DNA from: Gluconobacter roseus NBRC 3990
Lineage (GTDB): Bacteria; Pseudomonadota; Alphaproteobacteria; Acetobacterales; Acetobacteraceae
Assembly (NCBI RefSeq): GCF_006538885.1
Contig: NZ_BJLY01000001.1
Span: 844,409 to 908,408 of the forward strand
Direction: 5' to 3'
DNA length: 64,000 nt
In this document: piece by piece, positions 26,770-33,753 of the stretch
How positions within the stretch are numbered: position 1 is the stretch's first letter
Layout: every line of letters begins with the position of its first letter
The notes under the pieces: model-generated
What the model saw: only the letters and a program-made list of their open reading frames with translations
What the model was told of the DNA's origin: nothing
Databases searched by the model: none
Made by a program: the position numbers and the translations under genes

Positions 26770-28598
26770 CGGGCAATCTGTTCCAATCGTGCCGTGCGTT
26801 CGGAAAGATCCGGCCTGTCGGGCGTAACAAGCAGGTCTTCGGACAGCCGCCCCGCATCATCAAGCACCATCCGTGTGGCCTCGAGCCGGGGCAGATCGGC
26901 CCGCATGTGGACGGGTTCGGACATGGCATATTCCAGTGTGAGTTCGCTTTGCAGAAGGGCCGACTGGGTTCGGGCGACGGCATCCGCACGATCCTGAGCG
27001 CTTGAGGCGTCTGCCTGTCCCCTCAGGCAGTCCGCCAGCTTGCGCAGTCTGTCGCCGATCCTGTCATAGGCGCTGGCGGGCCAGAAGCTCGTGAACATGG
27101 CATAGGTAATGAAATTGCCGAGCATGATCCCCACGATACGGTCCCGCGCGGTCGCCATGTCGCTGGTGGGGCCGTAACCTTTCAGGTCCGTCAGATAGAA
27201 AGCCAGACCGATCTGAAACCCCGCATAGGCAATGCGTTCATCGCCGGTTTTGACCCAGGCCCCGATCAGGGACACGACGAAAACGAGCACCAGAAAACCG
27301 GTGATGTCGTTCAGATGTGGCATGACAAAAATGATGGACGCAATTCCGAGCGCACCCCCCACGAGTGCGCCGGAAATACGCAGGGTCAGCTTGGAAATCA
27401 TTTCCCCCATCGTGGGGAGGGCAACAATGAAACAGGTGATGATGCAGGTATGGATGCCCTGCCAGTTCAGCACCTTGAAGATCAGATAGCTCAGCATGAC
27501 GGCTGCCGTGCCCTTGACCGCAAAGCGCACATGATCGGGATTGGTAAACGCGTCCGCGGCAAAGAACTCTGATTTCTTTTCCGGCTTTCTGGTTTTGTCT
27601 TCGTCCGAAACCGGGGTTGCGAATTCCGTTAGCAGATCCGCCATCGCACAGGCCGTGGCAGAACCGGGACTGACCGCCGGGCGCGCAATGGCCGCGGGAT
27701 AGTCTCCATCCGCGAAAATGGCGGCCATCTCCTCCAGTGTCTGTGTCAGACAGGCAGCATCGTCTGCCGCAATCCCGGTTCTGCTCGCGTCATCTGCAAG
27801 GGCGAGTACCACCACGCTGCTGCTGGCCGCCTGTCGCAGGCAGGTCAGATCTCTAGGAGACCAGATCTTTTCCAAGCCTGCCATTTTGGCAGATTTCATC
27901 ATGTCTGTCGTGCCACCGCGCAGCATGTCCGTGGCCTGTTCGCGGACACGCTCGTCAGGATCGCGCAGGAGGGCGCATGCCATGCGCAGACGGTCGGCGA
28001 TACTGTCAGTCAAAATCGTCCGCGGGGAGGGGCAGATCAGCAGGCCCAGCACGACCATGACCGCGCCCGGTACGGCCAGAAACAAATCCGTATAAAGCAG
28101 CGCGCGTGTGACGACCTCGCCGACCGGAACTTCGTCGATTGCAATCAGTCCGTACACGGTGATCAGCCCGAGCATATAGGCCACAGGTTTGAGCTTGCTG
28201 GCCGATCCCAGAAAGAAAAACATGAAGGATAGCAGGGCAATGACGATCACCAGCCCCATCGGATAATCCAGCGTCAGGCGGATCAGCCCGTAGATGATGG
28301 CCAGCAGGATCAGAACCGCGATATTGACGCCTACGCCGGCAAGCGCATTGGTGACGCGGTCTTTCTGCCAGAGTGCCATCGTCACGAGTGCGGGGACGGC
28401 CAGATCCGGAACCTGCCAGATTTCGCCGACCAGAACCGTCGTCGTACAGCCCGCCGCCATACGAAGTGCATAGCCCAGACGCCCCGGAGCGGGATTGCAG
28501 ACGAGACGCCAGATCCGGGCCAGTCCCAGACCGGGCCGCATCATGTCCGGACGCGGTCCCTCCAGCGGAAGGGCGGTCTCAGGGACAGGCAGCGCCAT
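26766..28598 (-). CDS. mdtO: FUSC-family inner-membrane efflux protein (MdtO/AaeB-like)
   Basis: About 610 aa with two sets of membrane helices (LVGEIWQVPDLAVPALVTMALW ... FMFFFLGSASKLKPVAYMLGLITVYGLI, and KGTAAVMLSYLIFKVLNW ... MPHLNDITGFLVLVFVVSLIGAWV) divided by a long soluble region, the FUSC/AaeB arrangement. It should be the inner-membrane pump partner of the adjacent HlyD protein. The frame is open upstream to 28784, but the Met at 28598 (MALPVPET) is preferred: it overlaps the end of mdtN by 20 bases. Substrates could be aromatic acids or drugs; not decidable here. Confidence 0.85.
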   Translation of the reverse strand: MALPVPETALPLEGPRPDMMRPGLGLARIWRLVCNPAPGRLGYALRMAAGCTTTVLVGEIWQVPDLAVPALVTMALWQKDRVTNALAGVGVNIAVLILLAIIYGLIRLTLDYPMGLVIVIALLSFMFFFLGSASKLKPVAYMLGLITVYGLIAIDEVPVGEVVTRALLYTDLFLAVPGAVMVVLGLLICPSPRTILTDSIADRLRMACALLRDPDERVREQATDMLRGGTTDMMKSAKMAGLEKIWSPRDLTCLRQAASSSVVVLALADDASRTGIAADDAACLTQTLEEMAAIFADGDYPAAIARPAVSPGSATACAMADLLTEFATPVSDEDKTRKPEKKSEFFAADAFTNPDHVRFAVKGTAAVMLSYLIFKVLNWQGIHTCIITCFIVALPTMGEMISKLTLRISGALVGGALGIASIIFVMPHLNDITGFLVLVFVVSLIGAWVKTGDERIAYAGFQIGLAFYLTDLKGYGPTSDMATARDRIVGIMLGNFITYAMFTSFWPASAYDRIGDRLRKLADCLRGQADASSAQDRADAVARTQSALLQSELTLEYAMSEPVHMRADLPRLEATRMVLDDAGRLSEDLLVTPDRPDLSERTARLEQIAR

Positions 28599-29655
28599 GC
28601 CGGATCTCGACCGTTGCGGTAGCACCAAGTCGCAGCAGAAGCGGACTGGTTTTTTCCAGACGGATGCGGACCGGGAAACGCTGCGCCACATGCACCCAGT
28701 CCATCTGCCGGGGCACGATCGGGAGCGAGCGTGCAATTCCGGCGGAATCCGCCGACAGCACGCCCCAGCCGATGCTCTCGACATGCCCCCGCAGTGGCGT
28801 GCGGCGGTCGATCATGGAATGGACCGTCACACAGTCCCCGATCTGTACGGCTCCCAGATTGATCTCGCGGATATTGGCCATCGCATACCATTCATCATCC
28901 GCAATCAGCGTGAACAGGACCTGCGATGGTGCCAGAACTTCGCCGGTCTTTACCCGCAGGCTGGTGACATAGCCGTCCACCGGAGCAATCACAGTGGTCT
29001 GGCGCAGTTCATAACGCGCATGGTCCAGCGCCGCCTGACTGGCCTCCCGCGCGGCGATCGAACTTTTCAAATCCCCGATTGCGGTAGTTGCGGCAACGGA
29101 CTGGTTGCGGGACTGGGCCAGTGACACTTCGGCATCATGAAGGGCAACCCGGGCCTGATCATATTGCTGCCAGGGGATATAGGATTTGCCCGCCAGAGTC
29201 TGAAGCCGCTGCACCGTGCGCGCTGCAAGATCGCGGTTGGTCTGGGCCCGGACGACCTGATCATCGGCGGTTGCGGCATTGGACGTCTTGATGCTCAGCA
29301 GGCGCGTCTGGTTTTCCACCTCGGCCGCCGCCAGATCAAGATTGGCCTGCGCCTGACGGACGGTCAGTTCGTAGGGCTCCGGGTCCAGCCGGTACAGGAC
29401 ATCACCCTTGTGAACATGCTGGTTGACCGAGACATCAAGCTCCTTCAGCCGACCGCCAACAGTGGAAGCAACATGCACGACTTCCGCATCAATGGTGCCG
29501 CTGTCGGACGAAGGATGGGTGCTGTCTTCATGGGAGACATGAATGCCGAAAACGACAGCCGCTCCCACACAGAGCACTGCGATGATGGTACCGACCGGCT
29601 TCTTGCCGGAGACATGGATGCGCTGCACGATCAGGGTCCGAATACCAGTGTCCAC
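28579..29655 (-). CDS. mdtN: HlyD-family membrane fusion protein (MdtN-like)
   Basis: 358 aa periplasmic adaptor. One N-terminal membrane anchor (VGTIIAVLCVGAAVVFGI), first lipoyl half (VVHVASTVGGRLKELDVSVNQHVHKGDVLYRLDP), a long helical hairpin with VRQAQANLDLAAAEVENQTRLL, second lipoyl half (YELRQTTVIAPVDGYVTSLRVKTGEVLAPSQ) and a beta-barrel (GDCVTVHSMIDRRTPLRGHVESIGWGV). It connects the FUSC pump to the outer-membrane lipoprotein encoded downstream. Its start overlaps the end of the YtcA-like gene by 25 bases, so all four genes form one tightly packed operon. Confidence 0.9.
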   Translation of the reverse strand: MDTGIRTLIVQRIHVSGKKPVGTIIAVLCVGAAVVFGIHVSHEDSTHPSSDSGTIDAEVVHVASTVGGRLKELDVSVNQHVHKGDVLYRLDPEPYELTVRQAQANLDLAAAEVENQTRLLSIKTSNAATADDQVVRAQTNRDLAARTVQRLQTLAGKSYIPWQQYDQARVALHDAEVSLAQSRNQSVAATTAIGDLKSSIAAREASQAALDHARYELRQTTVIAPVDGYVTSLRVKTGEVLAPSQVLFTLIADDEWYAMANIREINLGAVQIGDCVTVHSMIDRRTPLRGHVESIGWGVLSADSAGIARSLPIVPRQMDWVHVAQRFPVRIRLEKTSPLLLRLGATATVEIRHGAACP

Positions 29656-29906
29656 ACCGTGAGTGCGGCGATGACGCCCAGGGCGACATAGGTAAAGAGG
29701 CGAAAGCTGAGCAGGGCATCAATACCCGTCAGCAGAAAGACAACCCGCAGTCCCACGGCCGTGCCAATCCCGATGAGGCCACAGACCATCCAGTCCGGAA
29801 AATAGGCACCGACGACGGGGAAGGACGGTGCTCCGCGGAGGGAGCACCCGCCCGTCGCCACAAGACACAGGCCGGATAGAGACAGACGCAGGCGGGCAGG
29901 ACGCAT
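29631..29906 (-). CDS. ytcA: YtcA-like small membrane lipoprotein
   Basis: 91 aa. N-terminal signal with lipobox VATGGC (Cys21), then the motif CSLRGAPSFPVVGAYFPDWM, the hallmark I know of the YtcA family, and two membrane segments (VCGLIGIGTAVGLRVVFLLTG and FTYVALGVIAALTVWTLVFG). In E. coli ytcA lies just upstream of mdtNOP, exactly the order seen here. The frame is open to 30170; the Met at 29906 (MRPARLRLSLSG) gives a proper signal peptide. Its role in the exporter is not known to me. Confidence 0.82.
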   Translation of the reverse strand: MRPARLRLSLSGLCLVATGGCSLRGAPSFPVVGAYFPDWMVCGLIGIGTAVGLRVVFLLTGIDALLSFRLFTYVALGVIAALTVWTLVFGP

Positions 29907-30072
29907 GAGGGGAATTGAAACTTTCGCGCGGCCATCAGGAAAGCCGGAGCCTATCACATCCTTTTGTGAAAGCCACAGTCCCGCTGCCCTGCGCCCGAAG
30001 TCGAAAAAGAAAACCGGACCCTTTGCGGGAAGTTTTAAAAAGCAGACACGGTTCAGAACATGGTCCGAGGCA

Positions 30073-30627
30073 ATGAAAAACGGCTTTTTCCCCGCAGTGT
30101 TTCTTCTGGCTCTGATGACGAGTGGGCAGGCTCTTGCAGCAAGGCAAGATCTTGTCCTGTCGCCAGTCAATACACAGGCCCGTCTGCACGCCCGTTCTGC
30201 GCTGACTGATATTGACGGGAGTTTCGAAGATGTCTCCGGAACGCTGACTTACGATCTGGACCGGCAGACCTGTCATGTGGACATGACCATGAACGTCAAT
30301 TCGCTGAAGGTCGGCAGTGGCGTCATGAAGCAGATCATGCTTTCGGGTATCATGCTCGACAGCGACAGCCATCCGGTCATGCGATATGTCGGCGACTGTC
30401 GTCCCAAAATCACCAAAGGCCAGTTGCAGACCGAGCTTGCCGGAAAACTGACCATGCGCGGGCAGACACATCCTCTCGTCTTCACGACGGAGCTTCAGTT
30501 TCAGGGCAATACACTCATGCGCATCGTAAGCCGTGGCACGTTCGATCAGAGACAGTGGGGCGTGAGCACCTTGCTGCATTCGGTGAACCCGATGGTGAAG
30601 GTTGAAACCGTCATCCTCATGAAGTGA
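30073..30627 (+). CDS. YceI-family periplasmic protein
   Basis: 184 aa. Signal peptide MKNGFFPAVFLLALMTSGQALAA, then a lipocalin-like YceI fold: LVLSPVNTQARLHARSALTDIDGSFEDVSGTLTYD, NVNSLKVGSGVMKQIMLSG, GKLTMRGQTHPLVFTTELQF and FDQRQWGVSTLLHSVNPMVKVETVILMK. YceI proteins bind isoprenoid-like lipids such as ubiquinone precursors, and some are induced by base or acid. The ATG at 30073 starts the signal peptide; the frame is open well upstream without one. Divergent from the ytcA-mdtNOP operon. Confidence 0.85.
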   Translation: MKNGFFPAVFLLALMTSGQALAARQDLVLSPVNTQARLHARSALTDIDGSFEDVSGTLTYDLDRQTCHVDMTMNVNSLKVGSGVMKQIMLSGIMLDSDSHPVMRYVGDCRPKITKGQLQTELAGKLTMRGQTHPLVFTTELQFQGNTLMRIVSRGTFDQRQWGVSTLLHSVNPMVKVETVILMK

Positions 30628-30712
30628 CACGCTGGCGTTCTTGAAGGGTGCCGGTTCCTCCGATAAGCAGGCCTTCAACTCCCCGTTTCTCCAGCTTTCC
30701 GGCCTTGTGGAC

Positions 30713-31657
30713 ATGACCTTCGAGACGCCCCTGATCCTTTCCTTCGGCAGCATCAATATCGATCTGACGGCCCGCAGCCAGCGGCTTCCCCGACCGGGTG
30801 AAACCGTCCATGCCGACAGCTATGCGATTGGTCTGGGCGGCAAGGGTAGCAATCAGGCCGCCGCTGCGGCGCGGCTGGCGCGAAGCTTCGATCTGGACGT
30901 GGCGCTTGCCGGGCGGGTCGGGTGCGATGCGTTCGGCGCGCAGGCCCGTGCCAGCCTGTCAGGCTTTGGCGTGGACCTTTCCCCGCTACGTGACGATCCC
31001 GAGAACCCCACGGGGATCGCCCTGATCGGGATCGACACCTTGGCGGAAAACTGCATCACTGTCGCTGGTGGTGCGAACATGGCGGTGGACGGCACGGATA
31101 TCGACGCGGCCGCGCCCGGGCTGGAACGGGCAAAGGTCCTGCTGCTGCAACTCGAGATCCCGCAGGAGGCCGTCCTTGCCGCTGCGCGCCGGACGCGCCG
31201 GGCAGGGGGGACTGTCGTGCTCGATCCGGCACCGGCTCCCGAGCAGGGTCTGTCTGAACCACTCTGGTCCGAGATTGATATCCTCACGCCTAATGAAAGC
31301 GAGACTTTCAGCCTGACCGGTATCCGTCCCACGACCGTCGAAGAGGCGCGAAAGGCTGCGGATATTCTGCTCGCAAAAGGTGTGGGGGCCGTACTGGTCA
31401 AGATGGGCGCGAAAGGCGTGTTCTGGCATAACGGCACTGCGTCCGGGCATCTGGCGCCATTTCGTGTTGTGCCGATTGATACGGTGGCCGCCGGTGACTG
31501 TTTTAATGCAGGGCTCGCCGTGGCGCTGGCGCTCGGCAAGAGCCTTCCGGAAGCAGCAAAGATTGCCTCTGCCTGCGGAGCACTCGCCACAACGCGGCAT
31601 GGCGCTGCGGATGCGGCTCCGGAATGGGATGAAGTCGCCGCGCTGGTCGCAGGCTGA
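30713..31657 (+). CDS. rbsK: Ribokinase (PfkB family)
   Basis: 314 aa sugar kinase. PfkB signature 1 at the N-terminus (GLGGKGSNQAAAAARLARSF) and signature 2 near the end (DTVAAGDCFNAGLAVAL, with catalytic Asp in AAGD), plus SFGSINIDLTA, GLSEPLWSEIDILTPNESE and VLVKMGAKGVFWHN. The N-G-G-K-G pattern and length favour ribose over fructose or nucleosides. It phosphorylates D-ribose with ATP. The ATG at 30713 is the natural start; a TTG frame opens at 30641. No ribose transporter is adjacent. Confidence 0.88.
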   Translation: MTFETPLILSFGSINIDLTARSQRLPRPGETVHADSYAIGLGGKGSNQAAAAARLARSFDLDVALAGRVGCDAFGAQARASLSGFGVDLSPLRDDPENPTGIALIGIDTLAENCITVAGGANMAVDGTDIDAAAPGLERAKVLLLQLEIPQEAVLAAARRTRRAGGTVVLDPAPAPEQGLSEPLWSEIDILTPNESETFSLTGIRPTTVEEARKAADILLAKGVGAVLVKMGAKGVFWHNGTASGHLAPFRVVPIDTVAAGDCFNAGLAVALALGKSLPEAAKIASACGALATTRHGAADAAPEWDEVAALVAG

Positions 31658-31676
31658 AAAGCCGCTTGCGTCATCG

Positions 31677-31725
31677 GTTTTTCAGGTTCAGGTTCCCGCG
31701 CACAAGACGGACTGAACTGAAAAAC
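31677..31725. repeat. Long inverted repeat before small membrane gene
   Basis: GTTTTTCAGGTTCAG (31677-31691) and CTGAACTGAAAAAC (31712-31725) pair over 14 bases with one bulge around a 20-base loop. The right arm ends 14 bases before the ATG of the 60 aa gene, so the transcript would fold next to its ribosome site. There is no downstream T-run on the plus strand; on the minus strand the left arm supplies one. Confidence 0.45.
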
Positions 31726-31739
31726 GGAGCTGCGGGACA

Positions 31740-31922
31740 ATGACGAAAAGACGCATCACATGGATGGTTCTCTCCGGAGCCCTCATGACGGCGTTTTTTC
31801 TTGTCGCCTGCATGACAACGACGATGGATGCCGCAGGCCATATTCACGCCAGCTATTTCTGGATGGCCGGCTTCATCATTTTTGCCATCGTGCATGTCTA
31901 TTGCACATGCATGTCAAAATGA
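31740..31922 (+). CDS. Small two-span membrane protein, hypothetical
   Basis: 60 aa: MTKRRITW, first hydrophobic segment (MVLSGALMTAFFLVAC), a short hydrophilic turn (MTTTMDAAGHIHAS), a second segment (YFWMAGFIIFAIVHVYC) and a TCMSK tail. CGGAGCTG before the ATG at 31740 is an acceptable ribosome site. It stands alone between ribokinase and a terminator. Function unknown; similar tiny membrane proteins are common in acetic acid bacteria. Confidence 0.55.
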   Translation: MTKRRITWMVLSGALMTAFFLVACMTTTMDAAGHIHASYFWMAGFIIFAIVHVYCTCMSK

Positions 31923-31951
31923 CGGGCTTCTTTCAGTCGCCAGCGGCATAA

Positions 31952-31985
31952 AAAAAGCAGGGCACCGGACGGCACCCTGCTTTTT
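31952..31985. terminator. Bidirectional rho-independent terminator
   Basis: AAAAAGCAGGG / CCCTGCTTTTT, perfect 11-base arms around a 12-base loop, between the convergent small membrane gene and the RcnB-like gene. Confidence 0.8.
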
Positions 31986-32002
31986 GTCGAGGTCGGAGCG
32001 GA

Positions 32003-32455
32003 TCAGTAAGGACCGGGTCCGTAACCCGGGCCATATCCCGGAGCGACCGCACCCGGTGCAGGGGCCACGGGAACGCCGGGCTGCACGACGCCCGGTGCGA
32101 CCCCCATACCGTTGGCGCTCACGACACCGGCGATCAGGCCGGTCGCAAGGGCGGTCAGCAGGAACTGGTTGCCATAGCGCATCCAGTAATACCCACGAGG
32201 CGGAGCATAGAGACCGCGATAGTTGCGCCAGTTGTTGATGGCCCAGCGGCTGCCACGAGGCCCGTCGTAACGGTCACCCCGACGCCAGACGCGATCATGA
32301 CCGCCGCCACGTCCACCACCACGATAGTCTCCGTGACCACCTGGGCCATTCATGCCAGGTCCGCCAGGACCACCGCCACGGGGATCGGCAGATGCGAGAG
32401 GTGCTGCGGCGAGGAGGCAGCCAGCCATCAACCCTGCGAATAGTTTTGTCTTCAT
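32003..32455 (-). CDS. RcnB-like exported Gly-rich protein
   Basis: 150 aa. Signal peptide MKTKLFAGLMAGCLLAAAPLASA; a Gly/Pro/Asp/Arg-rich part (GGPGGPGMNGPGGHGDYRGGG); then the RcnB-type core NNWRNYRGLYAPPRGYYWMRYGNQFLLTALATGLIAGVV, followed by a Val/Pro/Gly tail ending GYGPGYGPGPY. The core fits the RcnB family (periplasmic nickel/cobalt homeostasis in E. coli), whose signature is a PPxGxxW turn followed by a hydrophobic strand. The second hydrophobic stretch could be a membrane segment. A role in metals is family-based inference. Confidence 0.72.
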   Translation of the reverse strand: MKTKLFAGLMAGCLLAAAPLASADPRGGGPGGPGMNGPGGHGDYRGGGRGGGHDRVWRRGDRYDGPRGSRWAINNWRNYRGLYAPPRGYYWMRYGNQFLLTALATGLIAGVVSANGMGVAPGVVQPGVPVAPAPGAVAPGYGPGYGPGPY

Positions 32456-32662
32456 AACTCACCTTTAAATCCAGTCATCACCACCCGGATAAAACGGCCG
32501 GGGGCATGTACCAGACTGTCATAAAGCCCTTCAAGCATGGCTGGAATATGGCTTTCGGGGCGCGCTTTGTAACGGTGTTCAGGGGGCAGAGGTTTCCTTT
32601 TATGTGACGGATCAAAAGGGACTGTGCGTTTCTATGGCTTTCCGTCCGGGAAAATGTGCGCT

Positions 32663-32672
32663 TATGTTCGTT
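32663..32672 (+). promoter_or_regulatory. Candidate GlpR half-site upstream of glpR
   Basis: TATGTTCGTT fits the E. coli GlpR half-site as I recall it (WATGTTCGWT) at all ten positions. It lies 31 bases before the glpR start. The second half of a full palindrome is not clear, but an 11-base core (ATGTTCGTTTT) recurs reversed upstream of glpD. Autoregulation is inferred. Confidence 0.5.
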
Positions 32673-32703
32673 TTCTTACAGCCCTGTATCCGGACCTTCT
32701 GCC

Positions 32704-33753
32704 ATGCGCCAGGAAACGCCCTTGATCAGCCCGCGTCAGGACCAGATCGTGCGTCTGGTACGCAGCAACGGCTACATGGCCAATGAGGAAATGGCGCAGC
32801 ATTTTGGCGTCGCGGTCCAGACCATCCGCCGGGATGTGACGTCTCTCGCCGGGCTCGGTCTGCTCTGCAGACATCATGGCGGTGCAACGCCTGTCTCCAC
32901 TGTCGAGAACCTGGATTATGACGCGCGTCAGATCCTGAATGCCTCGGCCAAAGACGCCATCGGACGTTATGCGGCCTCCCTGATTCCGGATCGCTCCTCC
33001 CTGTTCATCAATATTGGCACCACCACGGAAGCCTTTGCGCGCTCGCTCACAAAGCACAGGGACCTGCGGATTGTGACGAATAATCTGCATGTGGCGTCGC
33101 TCGTATCAGGCCGGATGGATTTTCATACGGTCATTACCGGAGGCCAGCTGCGTCCGCAGGATGGCGCCATTCTGGGAAGCAGCGCGATCGAATCCCTGTC
33201 GTCTTTCCGTACGGAATTCGGCGTCATCGGCATCAGTGGAATCGAAGATGATGGAACACTGCTGGACTTTGATCTGAGCGAGATCCAGTGCGCCCGGACG
33301 ATCATCCGCAATTCGCGTCGCGTCCTGCTTCTGGCCGATCACACGAAGTTCAGTCGTCATCCGATGGGGCGGGTAGGGGATCTGCGAGATATTGATGATC
33401 TGATTACTGACCAGCCGGTCCCCGAAGCGTTCCAGCGGCATCTGGATGCTGCGGGCGTTACGCTTCATGTCGCTGAAAATCACGCCCGATTTCACAAAAA
33501 CGAACACTATCTCGTTACGAATCACATAAATCTCTTTCTTTATCGCTCAACATGCTCCAAAACGAACATCGACCGCTCGTTTTGGAGCGTGATGACAGGA
33601 GAGTGTGATGTCATCGATTCACGAGGTTTCTTCCGCGGCCAGTGCCTCCGCACCTTACGACCTGCTGGTCGTGGGCGGCGGCATCAATGGCTGTGGAATC
33701 GCAAGGGATGCCGCAGGCAGGGGGGCAAAGGTGCTTCTCGTCGAGCAGGATGA
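32704..33753 (+). CDS. glpR: Glycerol-3-phosphate regulon repressor (DeoR family), 3' end extended into glpD
   Basis: DeoR-type HTH near the N-terminus (RQDQIVRLVRSNGYMANEEMAQHFGVAVQTIRRDVTSLAGLGLLCRHHGGA) and a sensor domain with FINIGTTTEAFARSL, IVTNNLHVASLV, VITGGQLRPQDGAILG and VLLLADHTKFSRH. Position before glpD-glpF-glpK marks it as GlpR, repressing the operon until glycerol-3-phosphate binds. The family ends near 255 aa (here after VTLHVA), but this frame continues to 33753 (349 aa), passing through the likely operator and 146 bases of glpD. An out-of-frame TGA at 33474-33476 would close it if one base were added upstream, so a late frameshift or sequencing indel is likely. Confidence 0.85.
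   Translation: MRQETPLISPRQDQIVRLVRSNGYMANEEMAQHFGVAVQTIRRDVTSLAGLGLLCRHHGGATPVSTVENLDYDARQILNASAKDAIGRYAASLIPDRSSLFINIGTTTEAFARSLTKHRDLRIVTNNLHVASLVSGRMDFHTVITGGQLRPQDGAILGSSAIESLSSFRTEFGVIGISGIEDDGTLLDFDLSEIQCARTIIRNSRRVLLLADHTKFSRHPMGRVGDLRDIDDLITDQPVPEAFQRHLDAAGVTLHVAENHARFHKNEHYLVTNHINLFLYRSTCSKTNIDRSFWSVMTGECDVIDSRGFFRGQCLRTLRPAGRGRRHQWLWNRKGCRRQGGKGASRRAG
33551..33588. promoter_or_regulatory. Candidate GlpR operator / hairpin upstream of glpD
   Basis: A perfect 12-base inverted repeat, GCTCCAAAACGA (33554-33565) and TCGTTTTGGAGC (33577-33588), surrounds an 11-base spacer just before the glpD ribosome site. The left arm runs into AACGAACAT, the reverse of a GlpR half-site (9 of 10). 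A further AAAACGAACA lies at 33497-33506. It could be the operator, an RNA hairpin, or both. Confidence 0.5.
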
